NCBI RefSeq assembly: GCF_026420145.1
Contig: NZ_JAPMLV010000001.1
Coordinates: 744,001-808,000 of the forward strand
Length of the DNA: 64,000 nt
Origin: Enterobacter pseudoroggenkampii
Lineage (GTDB): Bacteria > Pseudomonadota > Gammaproteobacteria > Enterobacterales > Enterobacteriaceae
Direction of reading: 5' to 3'
The notes under the pieces were generated by a model, which ran no database searches, had not been told where the DNA came from, and was given only the letters and a program-made list of their open reading frames with translations. Positions 7,827-17,070 of the stretch are shown here, one piece after another (the first letter of the stretch is position 1; each line of letters begins with the position of its first letter). Position numbers and translations under genes: made by a program.

Positions 7827-8429
7827 TTACCAGTCAATGCCCTCCTGCGCCTGAATACCGCTGTCAAATGCGTGTTTTACCGGGCGCATTTCGCTGACCG
7901 TGTCGGCAAGCGCCAGTAACTGCGAGTGACAGCCGCGTCCGGTGACGATCACAGTCTGCTGCACCGGACGGTTCTCAACTGCCGCGATCACCTCCTGAGT
8001 ATCCAGATAGTGATAAGCCAGCATATAGGTGAGCTCATCCAGAACCACCAGGTCGTAGCTCGGGTCAGCCAGCATGCGCTTGCTCTCCTGCCACACCGCC
8101 GCTGCGGCCTGAATATCCGTCTCCCGGTTTTGTGTCTCCCAGGTAAAGCCGGTGCCCATAATGTGAAACTCGACGCCGAGCGGATGCAGGGTGTTGTATT
8201 CACCATTATCCCACTGGCCTTTAATAAACTGCGCGACGCCAACGGTTTTACCGTGGCCGACGGCACGCGTCGCCGTACCGAAGGCGGCGGTGGACTTGCC
8301 TTTTCCGTTGCCGGTGAAGACGATCAGAATGCCTTTCTTCTCTGTTGCCGCCGCCACGCGGATATCAACCTGCTCTTTGCGCTTTTGCTGTCGTTGGCGG
8401 TGTTTTTCTGCGTTAGCTCGCGCTTCCAT
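7827..8429 (-). CDS. btuR: Corrinoid adenosyltransferase (CobA/CobO/BtuR type)
   Basis: 200 residues, with the ATP-binding P-loop GNGKGKST at about residues 40-47 and the family motifs VVLDELTYML and VIVTGRG. The enzyme transfers the 5'-deoxyadenosyl group of ATP to cob(I)alamin or cobyrinate diamide, forming the coenzyme that glutamate mutase needs. Length fits E. coli BtuR (196) and Salmonella CobA. It is the last gene of the glutamate-mutase gene set, 9 bases after the hydratase gene. This puts coenzyme activation in the same transcript as the coenzyme user. A second housekeeping copy elsewhere in the genome is likely but not visible here. Confidence 0.96.
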   Translation of the reverse strand: MEARANAEKHRQRQQKRKEQVDIRVAAATEKKGILIVFTGNGKGKSTAAFGTATRAVGHGKTVGVAQFIKGQWDNGEYNTLHPLGVEFHIMGTGFTWETQNRETDIQAAAAVWQESKRMLADPSYDLVVLDELTYMLAYHYLDTQEVIAAVENRPVQQTVIVTGRGCHSQLLALADTVSEMRPVKHAFDSGIQAQEGIDW

Positions 8430-8438
8430 AGTGGCTCC

Positions 8439-10091
8439 TTAATGTCCGGCAGGGCAGGATGCACAGCGATGCTGCTGCTCAAACTGGCTGAAGAAATTAT
8501 TCCCTTTGTCGTCAACCAGCACAAAGGCGGGCAGATTCTCGACCTCCATCATCCATACCGCCTCCATGCCCAGTTCGGGATACTCAAGGCAGCGCAGGCT
8601 TTTCACATACTGCTGCGCCAGCAGCGCCGCCGCACCGCCGATGCTGCCGAGGTTGAAGCCGCCGTGCTTATGGCAGGCATCGGTAACCTGCTGGCTGCGG
8701 TTGCCCTTGGAAAGCATGATCAGGCTTCCGCCTGCGGCCTGGAAAGCATCGACGTAGCCGTCCATGCGCCCGCCGGTGGTCGGACCGAGGGAGCCGCAGG
8801 CCTGATTCTCCGGTGTTTTCGCCGGACCGGCGTAATAGACGATATGGTTTTTCATGTACTCCGGCATCGGCTCGCCATTATCCAGCCGGGCTTTGATTTT
8901 TGCGTGAACAATATCGCGTGCGACCACGATCGGACCGCTTAACGACAGCCGGGTGCCGATCGGCAGGGCAGACATATCACGCAGGATCTCGCGCAGCTGG
9001 CGGTTCAGGTTGATCTGTACGGTTCGGACGTCGTGTTCCTCACGGCTGGCGTCGGGGATGTATTTCCCTGGATTATGTTCCAGCTTCTCCAGCCAGATAC
9101 CGTGCTTGTTGATTTTCGCTTTGATATTGCGGTCGGCGGAGCAGGAGAGCGCCATGGCGACAGGGCAGGAACCGCCGTGACGCGGCAGGCGGATGACGCG
9201 AATATCGTGCGCGAAATACTTGCCGCCAAACTGGGCACCGATGCCGAATTCGCGGCTGGCGTTGAGCAGCGTGGCTTCCAGCGCCGTATCGCGGAACGCC
9301 TGGCCCAGCTCGTTCCCGCTGGTGGGCAGGTTGTCATAATATTTTGTTGAGGCCAGCTTCGCCACCTTCAGCGCCTGGTCGGCAGAGAGGCCGCCGACCA
9401 CAAAGGCAATGTGATACGGTGGACAGGCCGCGGTACCGAGCGACTTCATCTTCTCGATCAGGAACGCGGTGAGCTTCTCCGGCTGCAGAATCGATTTCGT
9501 TTCCTGGAACAGCGCGGCTTTGTTAGCCGATCCGCCGCCTTTATTGACAAACAGGAAGCGATATTCGCTCCCCGGCGTCGCGCTGATGTCTATCTGCGCC
9601 GGCAGGTTGGTTTGGGTATTAACCTCGGTATACATGTCCAGCGGTGCGTTTTGCGAGTAGCGCAGGTTACACTCGCTAAAGGTGGTATAAATCCCTTTGC
9701 TCAGCGCTTCGGCATCATCACCGCCGGTCCAGACGTGCTGGCCTTTGCTCGCCACAACGGTGGCCGTGCCGGTATCCTGACAGTTTGGCAGGACGCCTTT
9801 TGCCGACACTTCGGCGTTGCGCAGCAGCTGCAGGGCGACATACTTATCGTTACTGCTGGCCTGCGGGTCATGCAGGATGCTGGCTATCTGCGTTAAATGT
9901 CCGGCGCGCAGGAAAAATGAGGCTTCATAAAAGGCCTGCTGTGCCAACAGGGTCAATGCCTCAGGCGCCACCTTAATGACCTCCTCGCCCTCTAACTCCG
10001 TCACCGTAACGTGCTGTGTGCTGAGGAGTTCATATTCCGTCGTATCGTTACTCTGAACAAACAGTTCCTGCCAGACAAATGGTTTAGACAT
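8439..10091 (-). CDS. Class I (Fe-S) fumarate hydratase family enzyme, probable mesaconase
   Basis: 550 residues from MSKPFVWQ, the usual length for FumA/FumB (548). An upstream in-frame start at 10103 is possible. The three cysteines expected to bind the [4Fe-4S] cluster are in [17 protein letters not shown] and [10 protein letters not shown]. coli class I fumarases hydrate fumarate and, to varying degree, mesaconate; the FumD form of E. coli O157 was characterised as a mesaconase linked to glutamate-mutase genes. Here the gene lies with glutamate mutase and methylaspartate ammonia-lyase, so hydration of mesaconate to (S)-citramalate is the most likely role. General fumarase activity remains possible. 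Confidence 0.93.
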   Translation of the reverse strand: MSKPFVWQELFVQSNDTTEYELLSTQHVTVTELEGEEVIKVAPEALTLLAQQAFYEASFFLRAGHLTQIASILHDPQASSNDKYVALQLLRNAEVSAKGVLPNCQDTGTATVVASKGQHVWTGGDDAEALSKGIYTTFSECNLRYSQNAPLDMYTEVNTQTNLPAQIDISATPGSEYRFLFVNKGGGSANKAALFQETKSILQPEKLTAFLIEKMKSLGTAACPPYHIAFVVGGLSADQALKVAKLASTKYYDNLPTSGNELGQAFRDTALEATLLNASREFGIGAQFGGKYFAHDIRVIRLPRHGGSCPVAMALSCSADRNIKAKINKHGIWLEKLEHNPGKYIPDASREEHDVRTVQINLNRQLREILRDMSALPIGTRLSLSGPIVVARDIVHAKIKARLDNGEPMPEYMKNHIVYYAGPAKTPENQACGSLGPTTGGRMDGYVDAFQAAGGSLIMLSKGNRSQQVTDACHKHGGFNLGSIGGAAALLAQQYVKSLRCLEYPELGMEAVWMMEVENLPAFVLVDDKGNNFFSQFEQQHRCASCPAGH

Positions 10092-10118
10092 AGTACTTCT
10101 CACTTTGTGGTTGTTTTT

Positions 10119-10149
10119 GCCGGGCGCTGGCGCAGCTGCCGCGCCCGGC
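10119..10149. repeat. Intergenic hairpin between glutaminase and hydratase genes
   Basis: GCCGGGCGC ... GCGCCCGGC stem of 9 bp. On the coding (minus) strand it is followed by AAAAAC rather than T, so it may stabilise mRNA or reduce read-through rather than terminate. REP-like. Confidence 0.5.
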
Positions 10150-10163
10150 TGACAAAATCACAG

Positions 10164-11165
10164 TCAATGGGCTAAAAAGAGGCTGGCCTGCGTCGCCCCG
10201 GCAACATACGCAATCGTCTGCTGGGCGCGGACGCTATTCCCGGCGGCATCCAGCGGTGGCGAGTAGACCGCGATGGCGTATTGACCGGGCACGATGGCAA
10301 CCATGCCACCGCCGACGCCGCTCTTCGCCGGGATCCCAACGGTGTACAGCCATTTGCCGCTGCCGTCGTACAGCCCGGCAATCGCCATTTCCGCCAGAAC
10401 CTGCGGCACGTAGCGTTCATTCAGCAGTTGCTTACCGTTGAAAGGCGATTTGCCCTTGTTTGCCAGCACCGCGCCCATTTTGGCGAGCTGCTCAACGGTG
10501 ATGTCTACGGAACACTGGCGGGTGTAGATTTCGACGGCTTCCCGGGTATCGCCATAAAAGCTGTTGTAGGAGGCCATCAGCATCGCCAGCGCCTGGTTAT
10601 GCTGATTGGTCTCCATTTCCGATTTGAACACCGGCTCGTTGACGGTCAGCGAGGCATCGGCCCACGCGTTCAGGTTATTGAGGATCGTGTTCCAGCGGTC
10701 AGTCTTATCTTTCGCCTCAATCAGGCTAACCGTGCTCATCGCCCCCGCATTCACCAGCGGGTTTTCCGGCGCACCTTTGGTCAGCTCAATGGCTAAACCG
10801 GAGTTGAAGGGCAGACCGGTCGCACTGGCGCCGAGTTTATCCAGTACCTCCTGCGGACCGCGCTGCTCCATCGCCAGCGCCAGGGTGAAAACCTTGCTCA
10901 GCGACTCCATTGGAAACGCTTTTTTCACATCGCCAACCTGGTAAATCTTGCCGTCGACCGTGGCGAGGGTGATGGCGAAATTGTCGGGGCTATAGGTCGC
11001 CAGGGCAGGGATGTAGTCGGCGACCTTCCCCTCATGATTACCTTTGAATTTTTGGTGAGCCTGTTCAAGCAGCTGCGCATAGTCCGGCGCGGTTTGCGCC
11101 AGCGTGGCAGCGCTAAACATCAGGCTGACGGATAAGAGGCTGACGCCGAAAATGTTTATCTTCAT
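10164..11165 (-). CDS. glsA: Glutaminase with signal peptide (periplasmic)
   Basis: 333 residues from MKINIFGVS, chosen because AGGAAAG lies 7 bases upstream and because the first 23 residues form a signal peptide (cleavage near TLA-QTAP). The serine-dependent glutaminase fold is seen in S88-x-x-K91 (ESLSK), NAGAM, and the C-terminal GVGGGMVAIVPGQ. The enzyme hydrolyses L-glutamine to glutamate and ammonia. Most enterobacterial GlsA proteins are cytoplasmic and about 308 long, so the export signal is notable. It suggests glutamine is split in the periplasm and the glutamate taken in by the adjoining symporter. A hairpin separates the two genes. Confidence 0.92.
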   Translation of the reverse strand: MKINIFGVSLLSVSLMFSAATLAQTAPDYAQLLEQAHQKFKGNHEGKVADYIPALATYSPDNFAITLATVDGKIYQVGDVKKAFPMESLSKVFTLALAMEQRGPQEVLDKLGASATGLPFNSGLAIELTKGAPENPLVNAGAMSTVSLIEAKDKTDRWNTILNNLNAWADASLTVNEPVFKSEMETNQHNQALAMLMASYNSFYGDTREAVEIYTRQCSVDITVEQLAKMGAVLANKGKSPFNGKQLLNERYVPQVLAEMAIAGLYDGSGKWLYTVGIPAKSGVGGGMVAIVPGQYAIAVYSPPLDAAGNSVRAQQTIAYVAGATQASLFLAH

Positions 11166-11191
11166 GGGGCTTTCCTGTACATCGGAAGACG

Positions 11192-11215
11192 AAAGGCCAA
11201 CCACGGTTGGCCTTT
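11192..11215. terminator. Hairpin between symporter and glutaminase genes
   Basis: Perfect inverted repeat AAAGGCCAACC-AC-GGTTGGCCTTT with A/T flanks on both sides, a good intrinsic-terminator shape in either direction. It may separate or attenuate the upstream and downstream halves of the gene set. Confidence 0.6.
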
Positions 11216-11219
11216 GTAA

Positions 11220-12512
11220 TCAATACATGGCGATTTCAGTTTCTGAAGCAGTGCTTTCTTTGGCCGGAACCTTGCCGCGGCAGCCGGCGCCGAAGTGCTC
11301 GCCTTCCCAGCGACCGACGATAGCGGCACCCATTGCGTTACTCATCACGTTGGTGGCGGAACGGCCCATGTCGAGGAACGGATCGACGCCCATCAGCAGA
11401 ATCAGACCCGCTTCCGGAATGTTGAACTGGTTGAGCGTGGCGGCAATAACCACCATCGATGCGCGCGGCACGCCCGCCATCCCTTTAGAGGTCAGCATCA
11501 GGATCAGCAGCATGGTGATCTGCTCGCCAATGCTCAGTTCGATGTTGCACGCCTGGGCGATAAACACGGTCGCAAACGAGCAGTAGGCCATTGAGCCGAC
11601 CAGGTTAAAGGAGTAGCCGATGGGCAGGACAAAGCTGGCAATCCTGGAGGAGACGCCGAATTTTTCCAGTTTGTTCAGCGTGCCCGGGAAAGCCGCTTCT
11701 GAACTTGAGGTCGTAAAGGCCAGCAGCGCAGGTTCGAGAATCGCTTTAGTCAGACGACTGATGCACGGACCGACAATCATCGTGGACAGGCCAATCAGAA
11801 TCGCCCACAGCAGGCCGAGCGTCATGTAGAACTCACCCATGAAAATACCGGCGCTGACCATCACGCCCAGACCGCGTTCGGCAATCAGTCCGGAGATCGC
11901 GGCAAATACGGTCAGCGGGGCAAACAGCATGACGTAACCCGTCAGCTTCAGCATCACATGCACCAGAGAGTCGAGCACCTTAATGATGGGGTCGGCTTTC
12001 TCACCAATGGCTGCCAGGCTGCAGCCGAGGAAAATCGAGAACACCACGATTTGCAGAATCTCGTTGCGGGCCATCGCATCAACGATGCTGGTCGGTACCG
12101 CGTGAGAGATAAACACTTTCAGCGTGAACGGCTCGGACTGAACGGCCGCAACGGCCCCGGCGTCATGGGGAACAAAGTTAATGCCTGCGCCAGGCTGGAA
12201 GATGTTGACGATAACCAGCCCCAGGGCGATGGACAGCAGCGAGGCGCAAATAAAGAGGAAAAAGGTTTTGGAGAATATACGGCCAAGCGTTTTAGCATCA
12301 CCCATTTTGGCTATACCGACCACCAGGGTGGAAATGACCAGCGGGGCAATAATCATTTTCACCATGCGTAAGAATATGGTGGTGAAAATAGAGATATCCT
12401 GTGCGTACGTTTTTGCTGTATCTGCTGATGCCATATTATTAATGACCACCCCGGCAATCATGCCGAGTATCAAACCTAATATGATCATTTTCGTTAAGCT
12501 TATTTTTTTCAT
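11220..12512 (-). CDS. Glutamate/dicarboxylate:cation symporter (DAACS family)
   Basis: 430 residues, about eight membrane segments plus two re-entrant loops. DAACS motifs are present: FTTSSSEAAFP (first re-entrant hairpin), SKGMAGVPRAS (second), and DPFLDMGRSATNVMSNA with the substrate-binding Asp/Arg region. The family includes GltP (glutamate/aspartate) and DctA (C4-dicarboxylates). The neighbouring periplasmic glutaminase and glutamate mutase make glutamate the most likely substrate; this is inference. It is separated from the DUF4387 gene upstream by 165 bases containing a long imperfect hairpin, so it may have an extra promoter. Confidence 0.9.
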   Translation of the reverse strand: MKKISLTKMIILGLILGMIAGVVINNMASADTAKTYAQDISIFTTIFLRMVKMIIAPLVISTLVVGIAKMGDAKTLGRIFSKTFFLFICASLLSIALGLVIVNIFQPGAGINFVPHDAGAVAAVQSEPFTLKVFISHAVPTSIVDAMARNEILQIVVFSIFLGCSLAAIGEKADPIIKVLDSLVHVMLKLTGYVMLFAPLTVFAAISGLIAERGLGVMVSAGIFMGEFYMTLGLLWAILIGLSTMIVGPCISRLTKAILEPALLAFTTSSSEAAFPGTLNKLEKFGVSSRIASFVLPIGYSFNLVGSMAYCSFATVFIAQACNIELSIGEQITMLLILMLTSKGMAGVPRASMVVIAATLNQFNIPEAGLILLMGVDPFLDMGRSATNVMSNAMGAAIVGRWEGEHFGAGCRGKVPAKESTASETEIAMY

Positions 12513-12554
12513 GTTTACTCCATCGGATAAAGGTTGGTTAATGTGTAGGGTCGC

Positions 12555-12589
12555 GTGCGCCTGAGCCCTGATGAACCGCTCAGACGCAC
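12555..12589. repeat. Long imperfect hairpin within the gene set
   Basis: GTGCGCCTGAGC / GCTCAGACGCAC, 12 bp with one mismatch that becomes a G-U wobble in RNA, in the 165-base gap between the DUF4387 gene and the symporter. No T-run; role unknown (processing, attenuation or mRNA stability). Confidence 0.45.
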
Positions 12590-12677
12590 GTTTGTTGTGA
12601 CCAACCGCATGAATTATCTGGAATACAGTGATACAGCAAATATCTATATCCCAATGGACGCTGTTGTATTTGTAGTG

Positions 12678-12995
12678 TTACAGATCAAACTCGATACTTA
12701 ATAACGGTGCATGCTGCTGGGCACCATAGACATCATTGTCACCGACGTTGCCGGAGATAATATCGCGAGGCATGACGATTTTGACCGCATTGGCCGGATC
12801 GAACCAGATAATGCGATGAATAAAGTCAGGCTTGACGTTATATAAACGGGCAATAAGCTGCGGCGTTAATTGCTCCGAGGCTTTTACCCGCTGATAGTCT
12901 TCACGCGTTTTAAATAAAATATCCAGAACCAGCTCATACGGTCCGGCGTTTTTAGAACGAATGACCTGCGCCAGTGAGCAAATACCCTGTTTCAT
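12678..12995 (-). CDS. DUF4387 family protein
   Basis: 105 residues, cytosolic, no transmembrane segment. DUF4387 proteins usually occur next to, or fused with, AtuA/DUF1446 proteins, as here, where the two genes overlap by 4 bases. Recognisable pieces are SLAQVIRSKNAGPYELVLDI and the C-terminal YGAQQHAPLL. No catalytic motif can be named. The pair lies between methylaspartate ammonia-lyase and the glutamate symporter, so a role in the fate of mesaconate or citramalate is possible. The function is unknown. Confidence 0.88.
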   Translation of the reverse strand: MKQGICSLAQVIRSKNAGPYELVLDILFKTREDYQRVKASEQLTPQLIARLYNVKPDFIHRIIWFDPANAVKIVMPRDIISGNVGDNDVYGAQQHAPLLSIEFDL

Positions 12996-14362
12996 AGCTG
13001 AACTCCTTCTGGCGTGACCTGCTCGAGGTGGAAATCAAAACGCAGCGCGTCGCTCGCTTCGATCAGGTGGTAGATTGAGAACTCATACACCGGGCCGCTC
13101 TGAATGTCGGAAGGGGAGAAAGGGAACGCGAGGTTGCCCGCTGTTGCGATCCGGTTTTCATAGCCGTAGTGCAGCAGGGTAGAGCGCACCAGCGAACAGA
13201 CGCTGTTGGCGATATCCTGGGTGGGGGCCACTACGTCCAGCAAAATACCCAGTTCGTGCCCGGCGGACTGCATCGGCTCATGGTTGCCCATCACGCCATT
13301 CTTTCCGTACAGGTGGAACGTCATGCGGATGCTGTCGTCATTCAGCGAGAGGTTGCGCTTCACGCTGACCTGCACTTCTTCTAGGATATTATCGATCCCG
13401 GCAATCATGATCGGGTCGCGCGTACCGGCAATGGTCAGGCAGCGGAAGCCGACCCGGCGGGCGCCTTCCAGCTTCAGCGCGTACGGCGTTTCTTCGTGGC
13501 GGGAACCGCTGACGTACACTTCGCCCTCGTTGACCGCTTTGAAGCTGCACCCTTTCAGGTTCAGAACGCCGCCCGGCCCCGGCAGGAAGTACGGGTCAGA
13601 TTTCTCGTACAGGGTGTGCGCCGCCGCCGACGTTTCGGTGAATTTACGCTTCGGATTAAACGTTTTCAGCGTAAAGCCGTTATCGTCAATGATGCCCATC
13701 GCGCAGTCGGAGCCGGACCCCGGCGTAGCGGCAATCGCCGCGCACTCGAGGATCTTACCGCAGTGCAGCGCCAGACCTTCATCGAAGCCCTGCATGATGG
13801 GCAGCGCGGCAAAGCAGGCCGGATCGTACGCCCGTCCGCCCAGCACCACCTGCGCCCCGGCCGCCAGCGCCCGCTGGAAAGGCTCGATACCCATCTGCGC
13901 CACGATATAGGTGCTCTCTTCGATAGCCTCGTGGGTCAGTTCCGGGACGAAATCCAGGGCGGTGATTTTCCCGTCATCCAGCGCCTGATGCACGGTGGCT
14001 TTATCGACATCCGACGGGATCAGCGCCATGGAGAATGAGAGTTTCTCTTCCTGAGCAATCTCAAGGATTATCTGGCGGCACCACTCCAGATGAGGCGCGG
14101 CGCCGGACCCACCGGCGGTACCGATCACCACCGGAATGTTGTGCTTAACGCCAGCCACGATCATATAGCGTAGATCGCGTTTTACCCCCGCCCGGTCGGT
14201 GAAAGGCTTACCTGCCCCCAGGTAGTGGGGGCCAGGGTCGGAAGAGCCTGCGTCGACCGCAATAAGATCCGGCGACGCTTCCATGGCCTTCCGAAAGCTC
14301 TCTTCCGGGAAGCCATAGCCCAGGATAGCCGTTGGCGATAAGATCTTAAATGTACGTGCCAT
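12992..14362 (-). CDS. AtuA-like protein (DUF1446, acyclic terpene utilisation family)
   Basis: 456 residues, the normal length of the DUF1446 domain. Glycine-rich stretches VVIGTAGGSGAAPHLEW and VVLGGRAYDPACFAALP are recognisable. Members occur in terpene and branched-acid catabolism clusters, and their biochemistry is not established. The start lies 4 bases after methylaspartate ammonia-lyase and the end overlaps the DUF4387 gene by 4 bases. Position in a complete glutamate-to-mesaconate operon makes the pair a candidate for a step after citramalate, because no citramalate lyase gene is seen in the window. This is a hypothesis from context only. Confidence 0.88.
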   Translation of the reverse strand: MARTFKILSPTAILGYGFPEESFRKAMEASPDLIAVDAGSSDPGPHYLGAGKPFTDRAGVKRDLRYMIVAGVKHNIPVVIGTAGGSGAAPHLEWCRQIILEIAQEEKLSFSMALIPSDVDKATVHQALDDGKITALDFVPELTHEAIEESTYIVAQMGIEPFQRALAAGAQVVLGGRAYDPACFAALPIMQGFDEGLALHCGKILECAAIAATPGSGSDCAMGIIDDNGFTLKTFNPKRKFTETSAAAHTLYEKSDPYFLPGPGGVLNLKGCSFKAVNEGEVYVSGSRHEETPYALKLEGARRVGFRCLTIAGTRDPIMIAGIDNILEEVQVSVKRNLSLNDDSIRMTFHLYGKNGVMGNHEPMQSAGHELGILLDVVAPTQDIANSVCSLVRSTLLHYGYENRIATAGNLAFPFSPSDIQSGPVYEFSIYHLIEASDALRFDFHLEQVTPEGVQL

Positions 14363-14365
14363 CTT

Positions 14366-15607
14366 TTAATCCTTAGTCTGCAACAGTGCGATGGTGCGGT
14401 TCATTTCGTTAAACACGATGTTAAGACCTTCATCGAAGCCCATGCCCGGTTTGATCAGCATGCGCATCGGGCGAGCGGCGAGGGCCACGTGCACGCAGGT
14501 GCGGGCGCTGATTTCCGTTTCGTTACAGGTACCGCCCTGATAGGCTTCCATGCCGTGCTTGTTGCAATACAGCACCGCATCAACGATGTTGTGAATACCG
14601 CCCAGGTCCGGGGTTTTAATCTGCACCATGTGGCAGCTGCCCGCATCGGTGAAGTCCACAATGTCCTGATAGGTGTTACACCACTCATCGGCAACGATTT
14701 TCACGCCGGAACCCAGACGCATCAGCTCGTGGGTGATGGCGGTCAGCAGGCGGATCTGATCCGGCTTGTTACCCGCATCCACCGGCCCTTCAATGTACAG
14801 CGGCAGGCCCTGGGCTTCTTTTTCGAGGCTGGCGATATAGGCGGCGCAACGTACCGGATCCATATCGAAAATCAGACCGATGGTGCCGTACACGTCAATG
14901 TGCAGCGTCGGGCGATAGCGCGGGCTGGTGCGCAGGCTCAGGATGCGGTCGGATAACCAGCGCACATACTCCCGCAGTTTTTCCCCTTTCAGGCCCAGCT
15001 TCTCTTCCACGTTGTTGATAAGCGCATGTGGCAGTACGTCAACGCCTTTGAGGATCATCTTGTCGACGGCGATATAGCGGTCGTCGCCGCTCTGACCAAA
15101 TAACGGAATGGCCTCCGGAACGCACGGCAGCTGCCATTCATCACACACGACTTCCGTTTTCAGGCGGCCGGTCGCCAGTGCCGCCGCGTCGAGCAGCGCC
15201 TGCGACAGACCATAGCGTACGGCGGTATGCAGCAGATGGCCGTCTATACGCAGTTCGTCAAAGAAACGGGCATTCGTCAGGAACCGGTCAACGTCACGGC
15301 CTTCCAGCAGCGGCTTGATGTGATCGTTGAGGAACGGAATGAAGTGTTCAGCCAGGAACAGCGGATCACGACCGCCTGCCCCTGAATATTGCACCGCTGC
15401 ACAATCGCCCACCGCCACCGCGCCGTTTTCCAGAATCAGCTGTACGGATACGCATTCACCCGCCTGACGAACGGACGTAAATCCAGGCGTTACCGGATTG
15501 CCGGTATAGATAAACCCGTCATGACCGGCGCCGTTTTTGATGGCCTGCTGATCGTCGAAATAGAACGAGGAGTAGCCTGCGGTGAAAAGGGCCTGCTTAA
15601 TTTTCAT
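14366..15607 (-). CDS. mal: Methylaspartate ammonia-lyase
   Basis: 413 residues, the same length as the Clostridium tetanomorphum enzyme, in the enolase superfamily. Visible elements are the metal/active-site region IDVYGTIGLIFD, YIEGPVD, VADEWCNT and the catalytic lysine strand VQIKTPDLGGI. It removes ammonia from (2S,3S)-3-methylaspartate to give mesaconate, the second step of the methylaspartate pathway. The start codon overlaps the glmE stop by one base (TAATG), so translation is coupled to the mutase subunit that makes its substrate. Confidence 0.97.
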   Translation of the reverse strand: MKIKQALFTAGYSSFYFDDQQAIKNGAGHDGFIYTGNPVTPGFTSVRQAGECVSVQLILENGAVAVGDCAAVQYSGAGGRDPLFLAEHFIPFLNDHIKPLLEGRDVDRFLTNARFFDELRIDGHLLHTAVRYGLSQALLDAAALATGRLKTEVVCDEWQLPCVPEAIPLFGQSGDDRYIAVDKMILKGVDVLPHALINNVEEKLGLKGEKLREYVRWLSDRILSLRTSPRYRPTLHIDVYGTIGLIFDMDPVRCAAYIASLEKEAQGLPLYIEGPVDAGNKPDQIRLLTAITHELMRLGSGVKIVADEWCNTYQDIVDFTDAGSCHMVQIKTPDLGGIHNIVDAVLYCNKHGMEAYQGGTCNETEISARTCVHVALAARPMRMLIKPGMGFDEGLNIVFNEMNRTIALLQTKD

Positions 15608-17052
15608 TATGGTCTTCCTATTAATTTACTGTGGGATACCGCGTTGATGTCATCAACAACCATCTGGAATGAGGGCTTACGGCCTTCAAAACGCGCGCGC
15701 TCGGCGACGTAATCGTGATGCAGGGCGAGGATATCTTTCGGCAGCGGAACCGCACCGGCTTCCAGCACGCGAATGGCACCGGCGTTATCACGCACCGGCA
15801 GAATTTTGCCTGCGTTGCAGGAGGCAGGGGCGAACGGTACGTCCAGCACGCCCGCTTCAAACGCCAGCACCGTCCCGCGCGCGACATCGCCGTTGCCCAG
15901 TTCGAAGACTTTCTTCAGCACGGCGCGGACTTCGCTCTTAATGAGCTCGACTTCCTGCTCGACGGCGGCGCACGGCGGGAACTTCTGATCGCTGACCATG
16001 TTGAGCATCTGACGCGAGGCCTTCAGCCCCTGGGCATTTGCGGCGGCGGTCGGAATGCCGAACGCTTCGTGCGGGCTCTTGGTGATCACTTTGGTCGCCC
16101 CGGACATACCGGCAACCGCTGCGCCCCAGGAGATAATGGCAAACGCTTTCGACTCATCTTCCGGGAAGCCGCCCATCCACTGGTGGAAGACGGTACTCAG
16201 CTCGTAATCGTCAAAACCGTGGTTATGGAAATATTCGTGGGACAGCTCGCGCAGAGCCTGAATCGCGGCGATATCCTGCGTCAGGCTACCGACCTGGCCG
16301 TAGCCGACGGTAATTGACTTCACGCCCTGTTCCAGCGCCAGCAGACCTTCGATAATCGCCACCGAGTGGGACACAAACGGCGGGATCAGGGTGCCGGTCA
16401 GCGGACCAAACGGTTCACGGTTAATGCGAATGCCGTTCTCCTCGTACAGGCCCATCAGACGGTCGCAGTACTGCCAGTCGCGGATAGATTTTTCCAGAGT
16501 GACGCGCTTGGCGTACGGAATGTTGTAGGAGATACCGCCGCCTTCATAGCTGGTAAAGCCGCTGGCCATCGCGATCTCCGCCAGCAGGCGCGCATCCGGC
16601 GTGCCGTGACGTACCTGAATCGGTTTCTCCAGCGCTTCAGTCATGCGGCGGCAGGCGGCGACGCCGTGGTTGACGACCGGTAAGCCGTTAAGTTTGGAGG
16701 TGCCCGCTTCGATGGATTTTTGGATCCCTACCGCCGCCTCTTCATAGCGATTCAGACGGGTGTAGGCATCGATGGTGCTGGGCAGCAAATCGCAATCTTC
16801 CTGCAGCGTTTTGAGCAGGGCGATATGTTCATCCATCAGCGCTACGCCTGCGCGCGGCTGGCTCAGGGTTTTACCTTCCTGGTCCGCCTTCAGTAGGGCG
16901 TGAGAAAAGCGTTTTTGCTCAGGAATGGTTTGCTGGTACTTCACGCCATCTTCGAAGTTCTCAACGTCCTTGCCGGTTTGCCAGGTCTGTAAGACCTGTT
17001 GCCGCTCAGTCATGAATTCGTCATGGGTTAGCTTTTTATTTCGAAGTTCCAT
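15607..17052 (-). CDS. glmE: Glutamate mutase (methylaspartate mutase) E subunit
   Basis: 481 residues, normal for the catalytic TIM-barrel subunit (about 483). Family stretches GVALMDEHIALLKTLQED, NGLPVVNHG, RHGTPDARLLAEI and GVKSITVGYGQVGSLTQD are present. With the B12-binding sigma subunit it interconverts L-glutamate and (2S,3S)-3-methylaspartate by a radical carbon-skeleton rearrangement that needs adenosylcobalamin. It lies 18 bases after glmL and overlaps mal by one base. The enzyme is classic for clostridia and sporadic in enterobacteria. Confidence 0.97.
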   Translation of the reverse strand: MELRNKKLTHDEFMTERQQVLQTWQTGKDVENFEDGVKYQQTIPEQKRFSHALLKADQEGKTLSQPRAGVALMDEHIALLKTLQEDCDLLPSTIDAYTRLNRYEEAAVGIQKSIEAGTSKLNGLPVVNHGVAACRRMTEALEKPIQVRHGTPDARLLAEIAMASGFTSYEGGGISYNIPYAKRVTLEKSIRDWQYCDRLMGLYEENGIRINREPFGPLTGTLIPPFVSHSVAIIEGLLALEQGVKSITVGYGQVGSLTQDIAAIQALRELSHEYFHNHGFDDYELSTVFHQWMGGFPEDESKAFAIISWGAAVAGMSGATKVITKSPHEAFGIPTAAANAQGLKASRQMLNMVSDQKFPPCAAVEQEVELIKSEVRAVLKKVFELGNGDVARGTVLAFEAGVLDVPFAPASCNAGKILPVRDNAGAIRVLEAGAVPLPKDILALHHDYVAERARFEGRKPSFQMVVDDINAVSHSKLIGRP

Positions 17053-17070
17053 TCGTTGCTGCCTTAGGTT

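Noticed and set aside
7926..8942. A 338-codon open frame on the plus strand.
   Set aside because: Antisense to btuR and the hydratase gene; both are well-conserved proteins.
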